Shown piece after piece: positions 22,370 to 33,792 of a stretch of DNA of 64,000 nt (position 1 is the stretch's first letter; the number at the start of each line of letters is the position of its first letter). Below the pieces are notes generated by a model, which had not been told where the DNA came from, did no database searches, and saw nothing but the letters and a program-made list of their open reading frames with translations. The position numbers were made by a program, and so were the translations under genes. The DNA lies in contig NC_134090.1 of the NCBI RefSeq assembly GCF_000715075.1, forward strand, positions 49,607,792 through 49,671,791, read 5' to 3'. This DNA is from Nicotiana tabacum. Taxonomy: Eukaryota; Streptophyta; Magnoliopsida; Solanales; Solanaceae.

Positions 22370-22760
22370 TACATAGGTTCAATCAAACAGAAGTAGACAT
22401 GCTATTGCAGTAAACACATAGGTTGAGCAGAAGTATACATGCTTATTATAGTAAACACATAGGTTTGCTTAAGCAAAAGAAAGGCATACTGATTATAAGG
22501 AAACACATAGGTCAAATTGAATAGCAGTAAGCATAGAGTCTAATTGATCAGCAGTGAACATGGTGATTGGGAACAATAATCATGAAGCACAGGGATCTAA
22601 TGAGATAAGTAGACATGCTGATAACAGGGCACATAGTTGAATTAAATAGCAGTAGACATGCTGAGTAGGAAAAACATACAGGTTCAGAAGAAAGATATAC
22701 TGATTATAAGAAAAACGCATAGGTTTAATTGAATGGCAATAGTGGGAGCATACCAGTTAA
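22370..22760. repeat. Diffuse tandem repeat, Ogre1 LTR zone 2
   Basis: Irregular repetition of phrases such as aacacataggtt, agcagtagacatgctg and gattataaggaaa recurs every 50-60 bp. It is more degenerate than zone 1, and the copy number (about six) is uncertain. Confidence 0.5.
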
Positions 22761-24500
22761 GGATTTAGAATAGAAGAGCGAAGCGAACAAGGTCCAAAAG
22801 TCTAGCCCTGGCTTCCAGCCAGCTAGACGATGTAATAGCAACTAGTAGAAGATTGTGATAGAGGAAGAGGGCAAGAACTGAACTATTGTTTATGTGTTAG
22901 AGAGGCATAATGAGAGTGTATATTTAGCACTTAGGGAGTAGAACAAATAAGGTAAGGAGAATCAGAGTTCAATCAATTAAGGATCAATCAATCAATCACA
23001 AAATCAATTTCTATAGGGAAGCCCGAGAAAGACCCCTTTAATTGGGGAATGAATCAAAATCATACTATGTAGGGAGTCAGTAAAAAAAATCCCCAAACTA
23101 TTGTCGACTAATTAAGGCAAGTAAGAATAATAGGGAAGTAGGCAAATAAGGAAGCCAGTAAAACCCCAACACACTGATTTTAACAGGGTAATTAATAGGA
23201 AACAATCGATAAAAATCTTCAAAGAGTACTGATTTCATTGGAAAGAATTTTTTGAATCCTTAAATAGAAATCAACCAAGTAAGAATCCCAAAGATAGTGA
23301 AGAAACAATTAATAAAAACACTGAGAAGCTAGAAAAATCTTTGAAGAAAAGTCTGGGATAAACCCTAATTTCAGAAAGAGTAAACGAAGTCGAAACAATT
23401 AATTAAACCAAGAGATTTTTAAAGGAAAACACCCCATAATACTCGAATCACTTCAGATCTATAAAGATCTGAGAAGATTCGAACAGTAGTGAAACTAGGG
23501 TTTTCAGAAAACAGTAGAGATAAAGAGAATCGGTCGAAAACCCATGGATTCGTACTAGAAACAAGAGAAAATCCATACTCACAAACGAAAGTGGCCTGAG
23601 ACAAGCCGATAAACAACTTTCAAGCCGGAATAGGTTGGATTTCCATGAGATCTTCTCAAGGACTCACGAAATCAAATAGCCAGAGGGTATAGGAGACCGG
23701 TGGTGGTCGGAGAATGCACGAAAATACCATAGAAAGGAAGTTCCCGCCGGTGACGACTATTAGGGTTAGGGTGAGTTGAAAGAGAATTGGAGGAGATAAG
23801 GGATTCAAGGGCGGCGGGGTGTGAAAATGGGTAGGGTTAGGCGGTCATTTGGATTAAAAATGGTAAGAGAGAATGGGAGCCATTGATCTCAGAGATCAAT
23901 GGCTAGGATTAGAAGGTGTCTTGGTCGGGTAGGATTTAATTGGGTTAGGTTTGATTTGAATTGGGCTTGGGTTAATTAAATTGGATTGGGGGGATCCGAT
24001 TTTGGGTGTAAATTAAGGGATATTTTTTAAATACCCATTTTACTGAATAAAATAATTTTACAAAATAACTAATTAAATGATAAAAAATAATTTTCATGCA
24101 TGAAGGTGATTTAAAATAATTACTTAATATTATAAAAATATAAAAAGTCATTTTATGTGTAGATAAGATAGTTATGCATATATAGGGGCTATTTTTGCAA
24201 AATATGCAATTATAGTCTTTAAAAATGCAAATGTAATTATAAAAAATGCAATTAAAATATTTGAACACTCATATGAACATAAATGATGAATTTAGATGAT
24301 TAAATCATCATAAAATAATATGAGGGATAGTTTTGAACATTTATGTAATTAAAAAATACAGAAATAAATGGATTTAGGGTCTTTAAAAATTGTAGAAAAA
24401 TATTATAAAACACTTGTGCATGTTTATAAATGCATGTACAATATTTTGAAAGTATTTATGCATATTTAAAATATATGAGGGAAAAATTGGGTATCAATAG

Positions 24501-26031
24501 ACATGTACCGCTTCATCAGCTGATCAGCAGCCCGAGCCCCCAGTGGCAGCTAATACGAGGGGCAGGGGACGAGGCCAAGGTCGTGCCAGATGTCGAGGCA
24601 GGGGAAGGGCTTAGCCCAGAGCTCAACCAGCAGCACCAGTGGCGGAGCCTCAGGTAGAGTTTGATGAGGAGGCTCTGGCCCAGACCATTCCAGCAGGGCC
24701 AACTCAGTTTCCAGAGAGGTTCATCGCTACCCTGGTACTTCAGGATGCTTTGGTCCATCTAGTAGGCCTTATGGAGAGTTTTTCTCAGGCTGGCACATTT
24801 CCTATAGCACCGGCCGTCTCTCAAACTGGGGGAGGAGCCCAGACTCCTGCTACTCACACTCTGGAGCAGATGGCTCCCCAGTTTCAGACTCCAGCAGCTC
24901 AGCTAGTTGGGGTAGTTATGCCGGGTGTTGCAGCACAGACCGGCGATGGATCAACTATATATTCTGAGGCTTGGTGGAGATTGGATGGGTTTACCAAGCT
25001 TTTCACCACTACATATGTCGGTACATATTCAAAGGATCCCCAGGACTATCTGGACAATTTTCACGAGGTATTACGAAACATAGGGATAGTAGAGACCAAT
25101 GGGGTCGACTTTGATACCTTTTGTCTGTCAGGTTCCACCAAGAAATGGTGGTGGGATTTTTGTTTAGCCAGACTAGCTGGGTCACCAGCTCTTTCTTGGG
25201 ACCAGTTCTCTCAGCTATTTCTAGAGAATTATCTTCCTATCACTCAGAGAGAGGACTATTGGAGGCAGTTCGAGCACCTTCAGCAGGGTTCTATGACTGT
25301 CACTCAGTACGGGACTAGATTTGTTGATTTGGCCCGTCATGCTCTTCTTATACTTCCTATTAGGAGAGAGAGGATGAGGAGATTTATTGAGAGACTTGCT
25401 CAGCCTATCAGATTGTAGATGACTAAGGAGACAGGGAGTGAGATTTCTTTCCAGGATGTAGACAATGTGGCCAAACGAGTTGAGATGGTTCTAGATCAGG
25501 GGAGTGGTCAGGGTTTTGATAAGAGGCCTCGTCACTCCAGTGGATTCAGTGAGGCCTTATCTGGAGGCTGGGGTACTTTTTGTTGGGGCCATCCTCCTAG
25601 GCCGTTTATTCAGCACTTCAGACATCCCATGGAGCTTCAGGGAGTCGTGGTCCTCATGTACCTCCTTTAGGGTAGCCAGCTTATAGTGCACCACTAGCTC
25701 CTATCAGAGCACCTCCTCTTTAGAGTTATTATCTGGTCAGTTGACTCATCAAGGTCAGTCTCAGTTTCCATAGACGCAGTATCAGGATGGATGTTTCTAG
25801 TGTGGTGAGTATGGGCATGTCCGGAGGACCTGTCCGAGATTAGTGGGTGTTCAGTCACAGCAACAGAGTTCCCCAGCCATGATTCCGACACCGCCTACCC
25901 ATCCAGCTAGTGGTAGGGGTCAGGGAGTTAGAGGTAGAGGTCAGGGAGCTGGAGATAGAGGTCAGGCCGTTAGAGGTAGAGGCTAGGCCGCTAGAGGTGG
26001 AGGCCAGCTAGCAGGAGGCCATCCTAGGGAT
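24501..26031 (+). pseudogene. Del2 gag
   Basis: The frame opens at 24501 with TCTASSADQQPEPPVAANTR, a typical chromovirus gag opening lacking its initiator codon. The core (24639-25418) is long and open, with PQDYLDNFHEVLRNIGIVET, WDFCLARLAGSPALSWDQFS and EREDYWRQFEHLQQ-like features. The zinc knuckle near 25795-25840 reads CF-stop-CGEYGHVRRTC, so its second residue pair is broken by a stop. Gly/Arg-rich repeats (GRGQGVRGRG-like) follow at 25910-26010. Several other stops occur. Confidence 0.8.
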
Positions 26032-26760
26032 ATGGTTCAGAGTGGTAGGGCCCAGCCCCGATGTTATGCTTTCCCAGCCAGGCCTGAAGCTGGGTCATCC
26101 GATGATATTATCACAGGTATTGTTTCAGTTTGTAGAAGAGATGCTTCAGTTCTATTTGATCTAGGGTCTACAAACTCCTATGTGTCATTTTATTTTGCTT
26201 CATATTTGGTTTTGCCTCGTGATTCTTTGAGTGCTCTCGTGTATGTGTCCATATCGGTGGGGGATTCTATCATTGTAGATCGTGTCTATCATTTATGTGT
26301 GGTTATTATTGGTGTTCTTGAGACTAGCATAGATCTCCTGCTTCTCTATATGGTTGATTTCGATGTTATTTTGGGGATAAATTGGTTGTCACCTTATCAT
26401 GCTATATTGGACTGTCACACCAAGACCGTGATCTTAGCATTGACCGGGGTTGCCTCGATTAAAGTAGAGAAGGACTCCTAGTCATTCTACCAGCAGGGTT
26501 ATTTCTTATATGAAGGCTCGGTGTATGGTCCAAAAGGGGTTTTTGGCTTATTTGGCTTATGTTCATAATTCTAGTGTGAAGGTTCCTTCCATGGATTCTG
26601 TACCAGTTGTTCAGGAGTTCCCAGAGGTATTTCCTGTAGACCTGTCGGGGATGCCCTGATAGGGATATCGACTTTTGCATGGATTTGGTTCCAAGCACTC
26701 AGACCATTTCTATTCCGCCATACCGTATGGCCCCGCCAGAGTTGAAAGAATTGAAAGAGT
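26032..26760 (+). pseudogene. Del2 aspartic protease and linker to RT
   Basis: The 26032-26481 frame has RDASVLFDLGSTNSYVSFYF, with the catalytic aspartate present, and VDFDVILGINWLSPYHAILD. After a stop at about 26480, sequence matching the linker continues in changing frames, with VISYMKAR-like and [17 protein letters not shown] stretches up to RT. The active-site context is the same as in Del1 and Del3, which supports a shared family. Confidence 0.8.
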
Positions 26761-27400
26761 AGTTGCAAGACTTGCTTGATAAGGGCTTTTATAGACCTAG
26801 TGTCTCATGCTGGGGTGTGCCAGTGTTGTTTGTAAAGAAGAAGGATGGATCAATGAGGATGTGCATAAACTATCGGCAGTTGAACAAAGTAACCATTAAG
26901 AACAAGTATCCATTGTCGAGGATGGATGACTTATTTGATCAGCTTCAGGGTGTCAAGGTATTTTCGAAAATATATTTGAGGTCTGGCTATCATCAGTTGA
27001 GGATTAGGGCATCCGATGTCGCTAAGATAGCTTTTCTGACTCGGTACGGGCATTATGAGTTTCTAGTGATGTCATTTGGGCTGACAAATTCCCCAGCAGC
27101 ATTTATGGATTTGATGAACCGAGTGTTCAAGGCCTATCTAGATTCTTTTGTGATTGTTTTTATTGATGATATCTTGATCTACTCCTGTAATCGAGAGGAG
27201 CATGAGCAGTATCTTCGGGTCATTCTTTAGACTCTGAGGGACAGCCAATTATATGCTATGTTTTTGAAATATGAGTTTTGGTTGAGTTCACTTGCTTTCT
27301 TGGGTCACGCTGTATCAGCACAAGGTATTCAGGTGGATCCTAAGAAGATTATGGCAGTCAAGGACTGGCCTAGACCCACATCAGCTACAGAGATCTAGAG
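26761..27400 (+). pseudogene. Del2 reverse transcriptase
   Basis: The open piece at 26763-27230 has [57 protein letters not shown] and the catalytic box [10 protein letters not shown] with both aspartates. A stop at 27229 is followed by the thumb region ([21 protein letters not shown]). Only a few substitutions separate this from a complete RT, but stops interrupt it. Confidence 0.9.
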
Positions 27401-28120
27401 TTTCTTGGGTTTGGAGGGTTATTATCGTCTGTTTATGGAGGCGTTCTCATCTATAACATCCCCGATAACCAGGTTGACCCAGAAGGATGCCCCGTTCAGA
27501 TGGTCAGACGAGTGTGAGGCGAGCTTTCAGAAGCTCAAAACTGCTTTAACTATGGCACCGGTGTTGGTACTGCCTATAGGTTTAGGGCCTTATATAGTAT
27601 ATTATGACATATATCATATTGGACCTTGTACGGTATTGATGCAGGGTGGCAAGGTTATTGCATATGCTTCGCGGCATCAGAAGATTCACAAGAAGAATTT
27701 CCCAGTTCATGACTTAGAGCTAGCAGCCATTGTTCACGCGCTGAAGATTTGAAGGTACTATCTATATGGCATGTCGTGTGAGGTTTTCATGGATCATAAG
27801 AGTTTTTCGTAATTGTTCAAGTAGAAGGAGCTCAATTTGAGGCAAAGAAGGTGGTTGGAGCTATTGAAAGACTATGATATCACCATCTTGTATCATCCCG
27901 GAAAGGCCAATATGGTGGCCGATGCTTTGAGTAGGAAATCAGTTAGTATGGGCATCATTGCGTACATTTCAGTCGGTGAGAGACCGCTTGCATTAGATGT
28001 TCAGGCCTTAGCCATTCAGTTCGTGAGGTTGGACGTTTCTGAGCCCGGTCATGTTTTAGATTGCATAATTGCTCGGTCTTCCTTGTTTGAGCGTATCGGG
28101 GATTGGTAGTATGATAACCC
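27401..28120 (+). pseudogene. Del2 RNase H
   Basis: The 27405-27752 piece has LEGYYRLFMEAFSSITSPIT, the RT-RNase H connection, then APVLVLPIGLGPYIVYYDIY and [17 protein letters not shown]. The usual DAS motif near the first catalytic residue is altered here (YYDIYHIG). The 27837-28109 piece carries [16 protein letters not shown] and [14 protein letters not shown]. Stops at about 27750 and 27810 break the domain. Confidence 0.85.
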
Positions 28121-29210
28121 TCATTTGCTTGTCCTTAGGGACATAGTGCGACACGGTGATGCCAAGCAGGTTACAGTTGGAGATGATGGAGTTTTGAGGA
28201 AGCAGGGTCGTGTTTGTGTGCCTAATGTGGATGGACTTCATGAGTTGATTCTAGAAGAGGCCCACAGTTCCCAGTATTCTATTCATCCGGGCGCCACTGA
28301 GATGTGTCAGGACTTGCAGCAGCATTACTGGTGGAGGAGAATGAAGAAGGATATAGTTGCATATATATGTAGCTCGGTGTTTGAATTGTCAGCAAGTAAA
28401 GTACGAGCATCAGAGACCTGGTGGTTTGCGTCAGAAGATAGAGATTCCTGTGTGGTAGTGGGAGCGTATCACTATGGATTTCGTTGTTGGACTCCCACAG
28501 ACTCAGAGGAAGTTCGAAGCAGTTTGGGTTATTGTGGATAGACTGACCATGTCAGCACATTTCATTCATATGGCAGTTTCCTATTCGCCGGAGTTGTTGA
28601 CAGAGATTTATATCTATGAGGTAGTTCGTCTTAATGGTGTGCCCGTGTCTATCATTTATGATCGAGATACACAGTGTACCTGGCATTTTTGGAGGGCAGT
28701 ACATCATGAGTTGGGTATGCGGGTCGAGTTGAGCACAACATTTCATCCTCAGACGGACGGACAATCTGAGCATACTATTCAAATCTTTGAGGATATGCTC
28801 CATTCTTGTGTTATTGATTTTGGAGATTCTTGGATCGGTTCTTGACATTAGCAAAGTTTGCCTACAACAACAACTATCAGTCGAGCATCCAGATGGCTCC
28901 CTATGAGGCATTATATGGTAGACGATGTCGATCGCTGATTGGGTGGTTTGAGCCAGGGGAGGCTCGGTTATTTGGTACAGATTTAGTGCATGATGCCTTG
29001 GATAAGGTTAAGCTCATTCAGGATAGACTTCGTACAGCTCAATCCAATCAAAAGAGTTATGATGATCGTACAGTTTGCGATGTGGCATTCATGGTTGGAG
29101 AGAGAGTGCTGTTTCGGGTGTCACCCATGAAGGGTGTGATGCAGTTTAGGAAGAAGGGCAAGTTAAGCCCTAGGTTCATCGGGCCTTTTGAGATTCTTGA
29201 TCGAGTGTGA
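28121..29210 (+). pseudogene. Del2 integrase
   Basis: The first piece (28125-28541) has the linker LHELILEEAHSSQYSIHPG and a zinc finger whose cysteine pair is lost through a frameshift around 28370. The second (28474-28845) has MDFVVGLPQTQRKFEAVWVI, YDRDTQCTWHFW and DGQSEHTIQIFEDML, so all three catalytic acids are kept. The glycine after the second aspartate is changed. The third (28830-29210) covers AKFAYNNNYQSSIQMAPYEA and GKLSPRFIGPFEI. Frame overlaps show indels. Confidence 0.87.
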
Positions 29211-29550
29211 AAGGTGGCCTACAAACTTGCATTGCCACCGGGCATATAAGCGGTACATCCAGTATTCCATCTGTCCATGCTTCGGAAGTATCACAGCGAT
29301 CCATCCCACATGTTAGATTTCAGCACTGTCTAGTTGGACAAGGATTTGACCTACGCGGCCAGTAGCTATTTTAGACCGGTAGGTTCGTTAGTTGAGATCG
29401 AAGAGTTACCCTTCGGTTTGAGAGCAGTGGAGAGGTCAGTCTGTAGAGGCAGCAACCTGGGAGTCTGAGTCCGATATGAAGAGCAAATATACCCACCTTT
29501 TCACCAGCTTAGGTACTTTTCTATGTCCGTTCGAGGACGAACGGTTGTTT
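29211..29550 (+). pseudogene. Del2 chromodomain
   Basis: After the integrase tail (FHLSMLRKYHSDPSHML-like), the translation resumes with SVEAATWESESDMKSKYTHL and ends CPFEDERLF followed by a stop. This is the C-terminal half of the chromovirus chromodomain. The N-terminal half is scrambled by frameshifts between 29340 and 29450. Its presence confirms the Tekay/Del assignment. Confidence 0.78.
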
Positions 29551-29563
29551 TAGAGGTGGAGAA
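29551..29563 (+). other. Del2 polypurine tract
   Basis: The sequence tagaggtggagaa lies immediately upstream of the LTR and matches the usual GAGGTGGAGAA tract of this family. Confidence 0.75.
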
Positions 29564-30677
29564 TATGATGATCCAAAAGGTCATCTACCATTTTAGAACT
29601 CGATTCCATATTCTGAGGCCTTAAAAACCTCATTTTATCTCTCCTCGATTTGCATACGCAGTCTAAGCGTGTTTTCAAAAAGCTTTTATGTGAAAAAATT
29701 GATGAAATAATAATTTTTGACCTAAAACGTTAATTTTAGTTAACTTCGTTCAACGTTTTGAGTAAACTGACCCAGACCCATATTTTAAAGGTCTTGGTGG
29801 GTCCGTAGTAAAATATGATACCTGGGCGTATGCCTGGAATTGAATTCCGAGGTCCCTATCCCAATAAATGAATTTTTGATAAAAATTGTAAGACAGAAAT
29901 TATAATGGTTTTAAGAACTTAATTAAGATATGATCTTGTTGGTATCGGGTCTATATTTTGGTGCCATAGCCAGGTACAAGTCCGTTGTGATATTTATACC
30001 TTATGTGTGAAATTTGGTGAGAAACGAGACTGATTTGACGTGATTCTGGCCTTTGGCTGGAAAGTTAGAAGTTTTAAAACTTTCTTGAAATTTTCATGCA
30101 AATCGGTGCTAAATTCTTAGTTCTAGATGTTATTTTAGCTATTTGATCGCACGATAAAGTCTGTATGATATTTGTAGACTTGTGTACATGTTTGGTTTGG
30201 AGCCCTGAGGCCTCGGGTGAGTTTCGGATAGGCTACGAGATGTTTTACACTTAGAAAATCTGGTATAAGTTGTTGCTTCTAGTGTACAGGCATTTTGGGC
30301 TTCGCGATCACGAAGCCACTCTCGTAATTGCGATTTGTAATCTGGGTTGGGGTTGAGTTGTTCTTCGTGAACACGTAGCCATGGTCACGAACGCGGAGCA
30401 CTTGGGGACTGCTCTTCACGAATGCGATCGGCATCATGCGAACGCGTAGAGTAAAATGGAGGTGGGCTGGGAATTAGGAGTTGTTCTACGCGAATGCGGT
30501 CCTTGGCACACAAACGCGATGGTCAGGGGGGACATACCATCGCGAACACGAACAACTCTTCGCGAATGTGAAGGCCTTTCTGGCCGATGTGCATCGCGAC
30601 CGCGACAGGTCTATCGCGAATGCGATGAAGACCTGTCCAGTAATTTTAAAACAGAACAAAAACGGGATTTCTTCGTG
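29564..30677 (+). repeat. Del2 3' LTR, truncated
   Basis: It begins tatgatgatcc, where the family has TGTGATGATCC, so the terminal TG has become TA. Only the U3 part is present, including a GC-rich palindrome array at 30300-30630. The sequence switches at 30674-30677 (cgtg) to the Del3 LTR in opposite orientation, before any TATA box. Confidence 0.78.
30300..30630. repeat. GC-rich quasi-palindrome array in the Del2 U3
   Basis: Motifs such as TTCGCGATCACGAA, CGCGAATGCG and CATCGCGACCGCGA recur about a dozen times with irregular spacing. The placement near the downstream end of U3 parallels the other LTRs. The TATA box expected after it has been cut off by the junction at 30677. Confidence 0.65.
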
Positions 30678-31698
30678 TAACCCGATCCCACCATATCAGT
30701 ATCAAATACTCAATGTATACAGTTAAATTAATAATTCAAACCAGGACAATCTTTACGATGAATAAATACCGAACTGATCCAGAAAGGAAAACCTTGTACA
30801 ACACATGAATGTACATAAGTAATAGTACTCAATGAGACCAATCCAGTAACTGACAGTTAGAAGGTGCTGTGAGTCAATTTAGTCAAATAGCAGGGAATCA
30901 TGAAACTATAAAAATGTCTAACATCATTAACAGGAGAAGACATTGATGAACGATAGTAGTTAAGCATGGAAAGCAGAAAATCAGGTAAAACAGATAATTT
31001 AGAGGCGTATAAGCACTCGTCCCCTCGCGCCGCTCACATGAAATCCGCATAGCACATGGGTTCCTAATTCACTCAACTCAAGGTTAACCGCGACACTTAC
31101 CTCACTCTGCAGTCAATTCAAAGCTCTACCTGGGCTTTTTCCCTTGAATCCGCCTCCAAACCACTCATATCTAACCACAATTGAGTCAATAAAATCTAAT
31201 ATTGCTAAAGGAATGAATTACAATGCTTAAATTTACAATTCCCAAACCTTTACCCAAAAAGTCAAAAATTGGCCCCGGGCCCGCTTGGCCCAAACACGAA
31301 ATTTGGACCAAAACTTGATTACCCATTCGCCCTGAGCCCGGTTATGTAATTTATTTTTGAAGCTAAACCCAATTTGAGGTCTAAATACCAATTTCACAAA
31401 AATCCCTAATTCTACCCAAATCCCTAATTTCCACCATGAACACATTAGATATTAGGTTGAATTCTTAGGAAATGTAACGAAAAATTGAAAGAAAATGCGT
31501 TAGAATCACTTACCAATGAATTGGGGAAGAAAATGTCTTGGAAATAATCGCCTCTAGGGTTTTCTTGTTTTGAAAATTTGAAGAATGAAAAGACCTTGTC
31601 TAACTTAAGTTTTACACAGTTGCAGATGTCGCAAATGCGACCAGGGGTTCGCAAATACGAGAAATGCTTCGCAATTGCGAAGTTCCCCCATCTCTGGT
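30678..31698 (-). repeat. Del3 3' LTR remnant
   Basis: It aligns by eye with 49577-49975 and then 59215-59724 of the split 5' LTR. It lacks about 945 bp at the left end and about 845 bp at the right end. It bridges the 150 bp (about 31015-31167) lost from the 5' LTR at the Ogre2 junction. The palindrome array of this family (tcgcaaatgcgac type) is partly present at 31622-31690. Confidence 0.78.
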
Positions 31699-32510
31699 GT
31701 CGTAGTCAAAGTAGTCTTGAGCTTCTGAAAGCTCGCCTCACACTCGTCTGACCATTTGAATGGGCACCCTTCTGGGTCAACCTGGTTTACGGGGTTGCTA
31801 CAGATGAAAACCCTTCCATAAATCGACGGTAATAACCTGCCAATCCCAAGAAACTCCAGATCTTTGTAGCTGATGTGGGTCTAGGCCAGTTCTAAACTGC
31901 CTCAATCTTCTTAGGATCCACCTAAATGCCCTTTGTCGATACAACATACCCCAAGAAAGTGACCGAGTCCAATCAAAACTTGCATTTTGAAAACTTAGCA
32001 TATAACTAGCTGTCCCTTAGAGTCTGAAGTACGATCCGAAGATGTTGCTCGTGCTCGTCTCGACTGCGGGAGTAGATCAAGATATCATCAATAAACACAA
32101 TCACAAAGGAATCCAGATAAGGCTTGAACATCCGGTTCATCAAATTCATAAATGCTGCTGGGGTGTTAGTCAGCCCAAATAACATCACTAGAAACTCATA
32201 ATGCCCATACCGAGTCCAAAAAGTTGTCATAGGGACATCGGATGCCCTAATCCTCAACTGATGGTAGCCAAACTTGAAATCAATCTTCGAAAACACTTTG
32301 CCACCCTGAAGCTAATCAAATAAGTCATCTATCCTCGGCAATGGGTACTTGTTCTAGATATTGACCTTGTTCAAATGCCGATAATCTACGCACATACTCA
32401 TCGATCCATCCTTCTTCTTCACAAACAACACAAGCGCACCCCAGGGCGAGATACTAGGTCTAAAGAAGCCTTTATCAAGCAGATCTTGCAACTGCTCCTT
32501 CAATTCTTTC
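31699..32510 (-). pseudogene. Del3 reverse transcriptase and start of RNase H connection
   Basis: On the minus strand, 32006-32296 reads [20 protein letters not shown] and [18 protein letters not shown], then the catalytic box [10 protein letters not shown] with both aspartates. Flanking pieces cover the finger motifs (32300-32480) and the thumb (31798-32000) with stops. The coding sequence ends at 31698 in the early RNase H connection, where it is fused to LTR sequence by a deletion. Confidence 0.83.
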
Positions 32511-33202
32511 AACTATGGCAGGGTCATGCGGCATGGCGAAATAGAAATAAGCTGAGTGCCTTGAGCCAAATCAATACAAAAGTCAATATCTCTATTGGGT
32601 GGCATCCCCGACAGGTCTCCGGGAAACACCTCTGGAAACTCACGAACAACTGGTACAGTATCCATGGAAGGAACCTCCGCATTGGAATCGCATACATAAA
32701 CCAAGTAAGCTAGACACCCCTTGTCGACCATATGTTGAGCCTTCATATAAGAAATAACCTTGCTGGTAGAATGTCCAGGAGTCCCTCTCCACTCTAATCG
32801 AGGCACCCCGGTAGGGCTAAGGTCACTGTCTTGGCGTGACAATCCAATATAGCGTGATAAGGTGATAGCCAATCCATACCCAGGATAACATCAAAATCTA
32901 CCATATCGAGGAGTAGAAGATCTACACTAGTCTCAAGACTCCCAATGTAACCACACACGAATGATAAACAAAATCTACAACAATAGCATCTCCCAGAAGT
33001 ATGGACACATACGTAGGAGCACTCAAAGAATCACGAGGCATAACCAAATATGAAGCAAAATAAGATGACACGTAGTAATAAATAGAACCCAGATCAAATA
33101 GAACTGAAGCATCTCAACTACAAACTAAAACAGTACCTAGGATAACAGCGTCAGATGACTAAGCCTTAGGCCTGGCCGGAAAAGCATAACATCGGGGCTG
33201 GG
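32511..33202 (-). pseudogene. Del3 aspartic protease region
   Basis: The 32513-32872 piece contains VPRLEWRGTPGHSTSKVISY and FPEVFPGDLSGMPPNRDIDF. Upstream, broken translation at about 32900-33180 shows the active-site block (VLFDLGS-like) with stops. The Athila-like element cuts it at 33202. The matching other side resumes at 46857, which lets the two halves be recognised as one gene. Confidence 0.78.
33198..33202. repeat. Target-site duplication, left copy
   Basis: The 5 bp ctggg directly precede the Athila-like 5' LTR. The identical 5 bp follow the 3' LTR at 46857-46861. Confidence 0.93.
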
Positions 33203-33408
33203 TGATAACGAGTGATTTTGACGTGTTTCATACTCCTTCTTGCTTACGCTTTGATTATAAATTCTTACAAAATAGTCCTAAAAGGCTCATAAGTTGTGCT
33301 TGATTGCTGGTTTGATCGACAAAGTGACAAAATGTCAAAGATCGGCTCAAAAGGAGTGAAACCTTCTCAAGTACCAAAGACAAGGCAAACTAAGGACAAA
33401 CAGGCCTA

Positions 33409-33751
33409 GTGCGGCCGCACTACACTTTGTGCGGTCCGCACTAGGGGATTCAGAGAACTGGAAAATCAAGCTTCAAGGCAGTGCGACCGCAATAGATCTT
33501 GTGCGGTCCGCACTGAAGGCTCCGCGGCCACACTACCATTTTGTGTGATCCGCGGAGGAGAAGATCAGAGAGTCCAGTGCCAACTTCAAACTCATGCGGT
33601 CTGCGGTCTGCGGTCATGTTTGTGCGGACCGCGCTAGTTGCCTCTGCGGCCGCGGTCCATTCTGCGCGGTCCGCGGAGCCTGAGTTTAGAGAACCAAGAC
33701 TTCAAGTCCAAGTGCCTAGTGCGGCCGCGGACCATTCTGTGCGGTCCGCAC
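33409..33751. repeat. Promoter-proximal gcggtccgc palindrome array (Athila 5' LTR)
   Basis: Alternating motifs GTGCGGCCGCAC, GTGCGGTCCGCAC and GCGGTCCGCGG are separated by linkers of the tacattttgt type. The array ends 41 bp before the TATA box. It is far richer in G+C than the rest of the LTR and includes NotI-like GCGGCCGC cores. Confidence 0.85.
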
Positions 33752-33792
33752 TGACCCCGCAGGGGCATTTTTGTCCAGTTTTTCTAGCTTAG

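Larger units (their letters stand above)
9099..24496 (-). mobile_element. Ogre1: Tat/Ogre-type Ty3/gypsy element lacking its 3' LTR
   Basis: On the minus strand the order is 5' LTR (20093-24496), primer site, DUF7745-like ORF1, gag, protease, RT, RNase H, a second RNase H, integrase and a repeat-rich 3' UTR. ORF1 before gag and the dual RNase H are hallmarks of the Tat/Ogre lineage. The element ends abruptly at about 9099 inside the 3' UTR repeats, and no 3' LTR is present. It spans 15.4 kb even without that LTR. Confidence 0.87.
20093..24496 (-). repeat. Ogre1 5' LTR (about 4.4 kb)
   Basis: It starts with tgtcgcgccc beside the primer site and ends with gggtatca at 24496. The reverse complement therefore starts TGATACCCAATTTTTCC and ends in CA. 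The length is normal for Ogre LTRs. It holds two diffuse tandem-repeat zones (about 21050-21600 and 22370-22760) and an AT-rich end (24000-24490). No partner LTR exists in the window. The short open frames inside are not genes. Confidence 0.82.
24497..30677 (+). mobile_element. Del2: Tekay/Del-like chromovirus, 5' end missing, 3' LTR truncated
   Basis: The plus-strand order is gag, protease, RT, RNase H, integrase, chromodomain, polypurine tract and a partial 3' LTR. The element starts within the first codons of gag, directly against the Ogre1 LTR, so the 5' LTR and primer site are gone. The 3' LTR stops after about 1.1 kb at an inverted junction with Del3. All coding segments have stops. Confidence 0.87.

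Noticed and set aside
33541..33792. Short Arg/Ser/Ala-rich frame (and its copy at 45796-46026)
   Set aside because: It is a translation of the gcggtccgc array inside the LTR.
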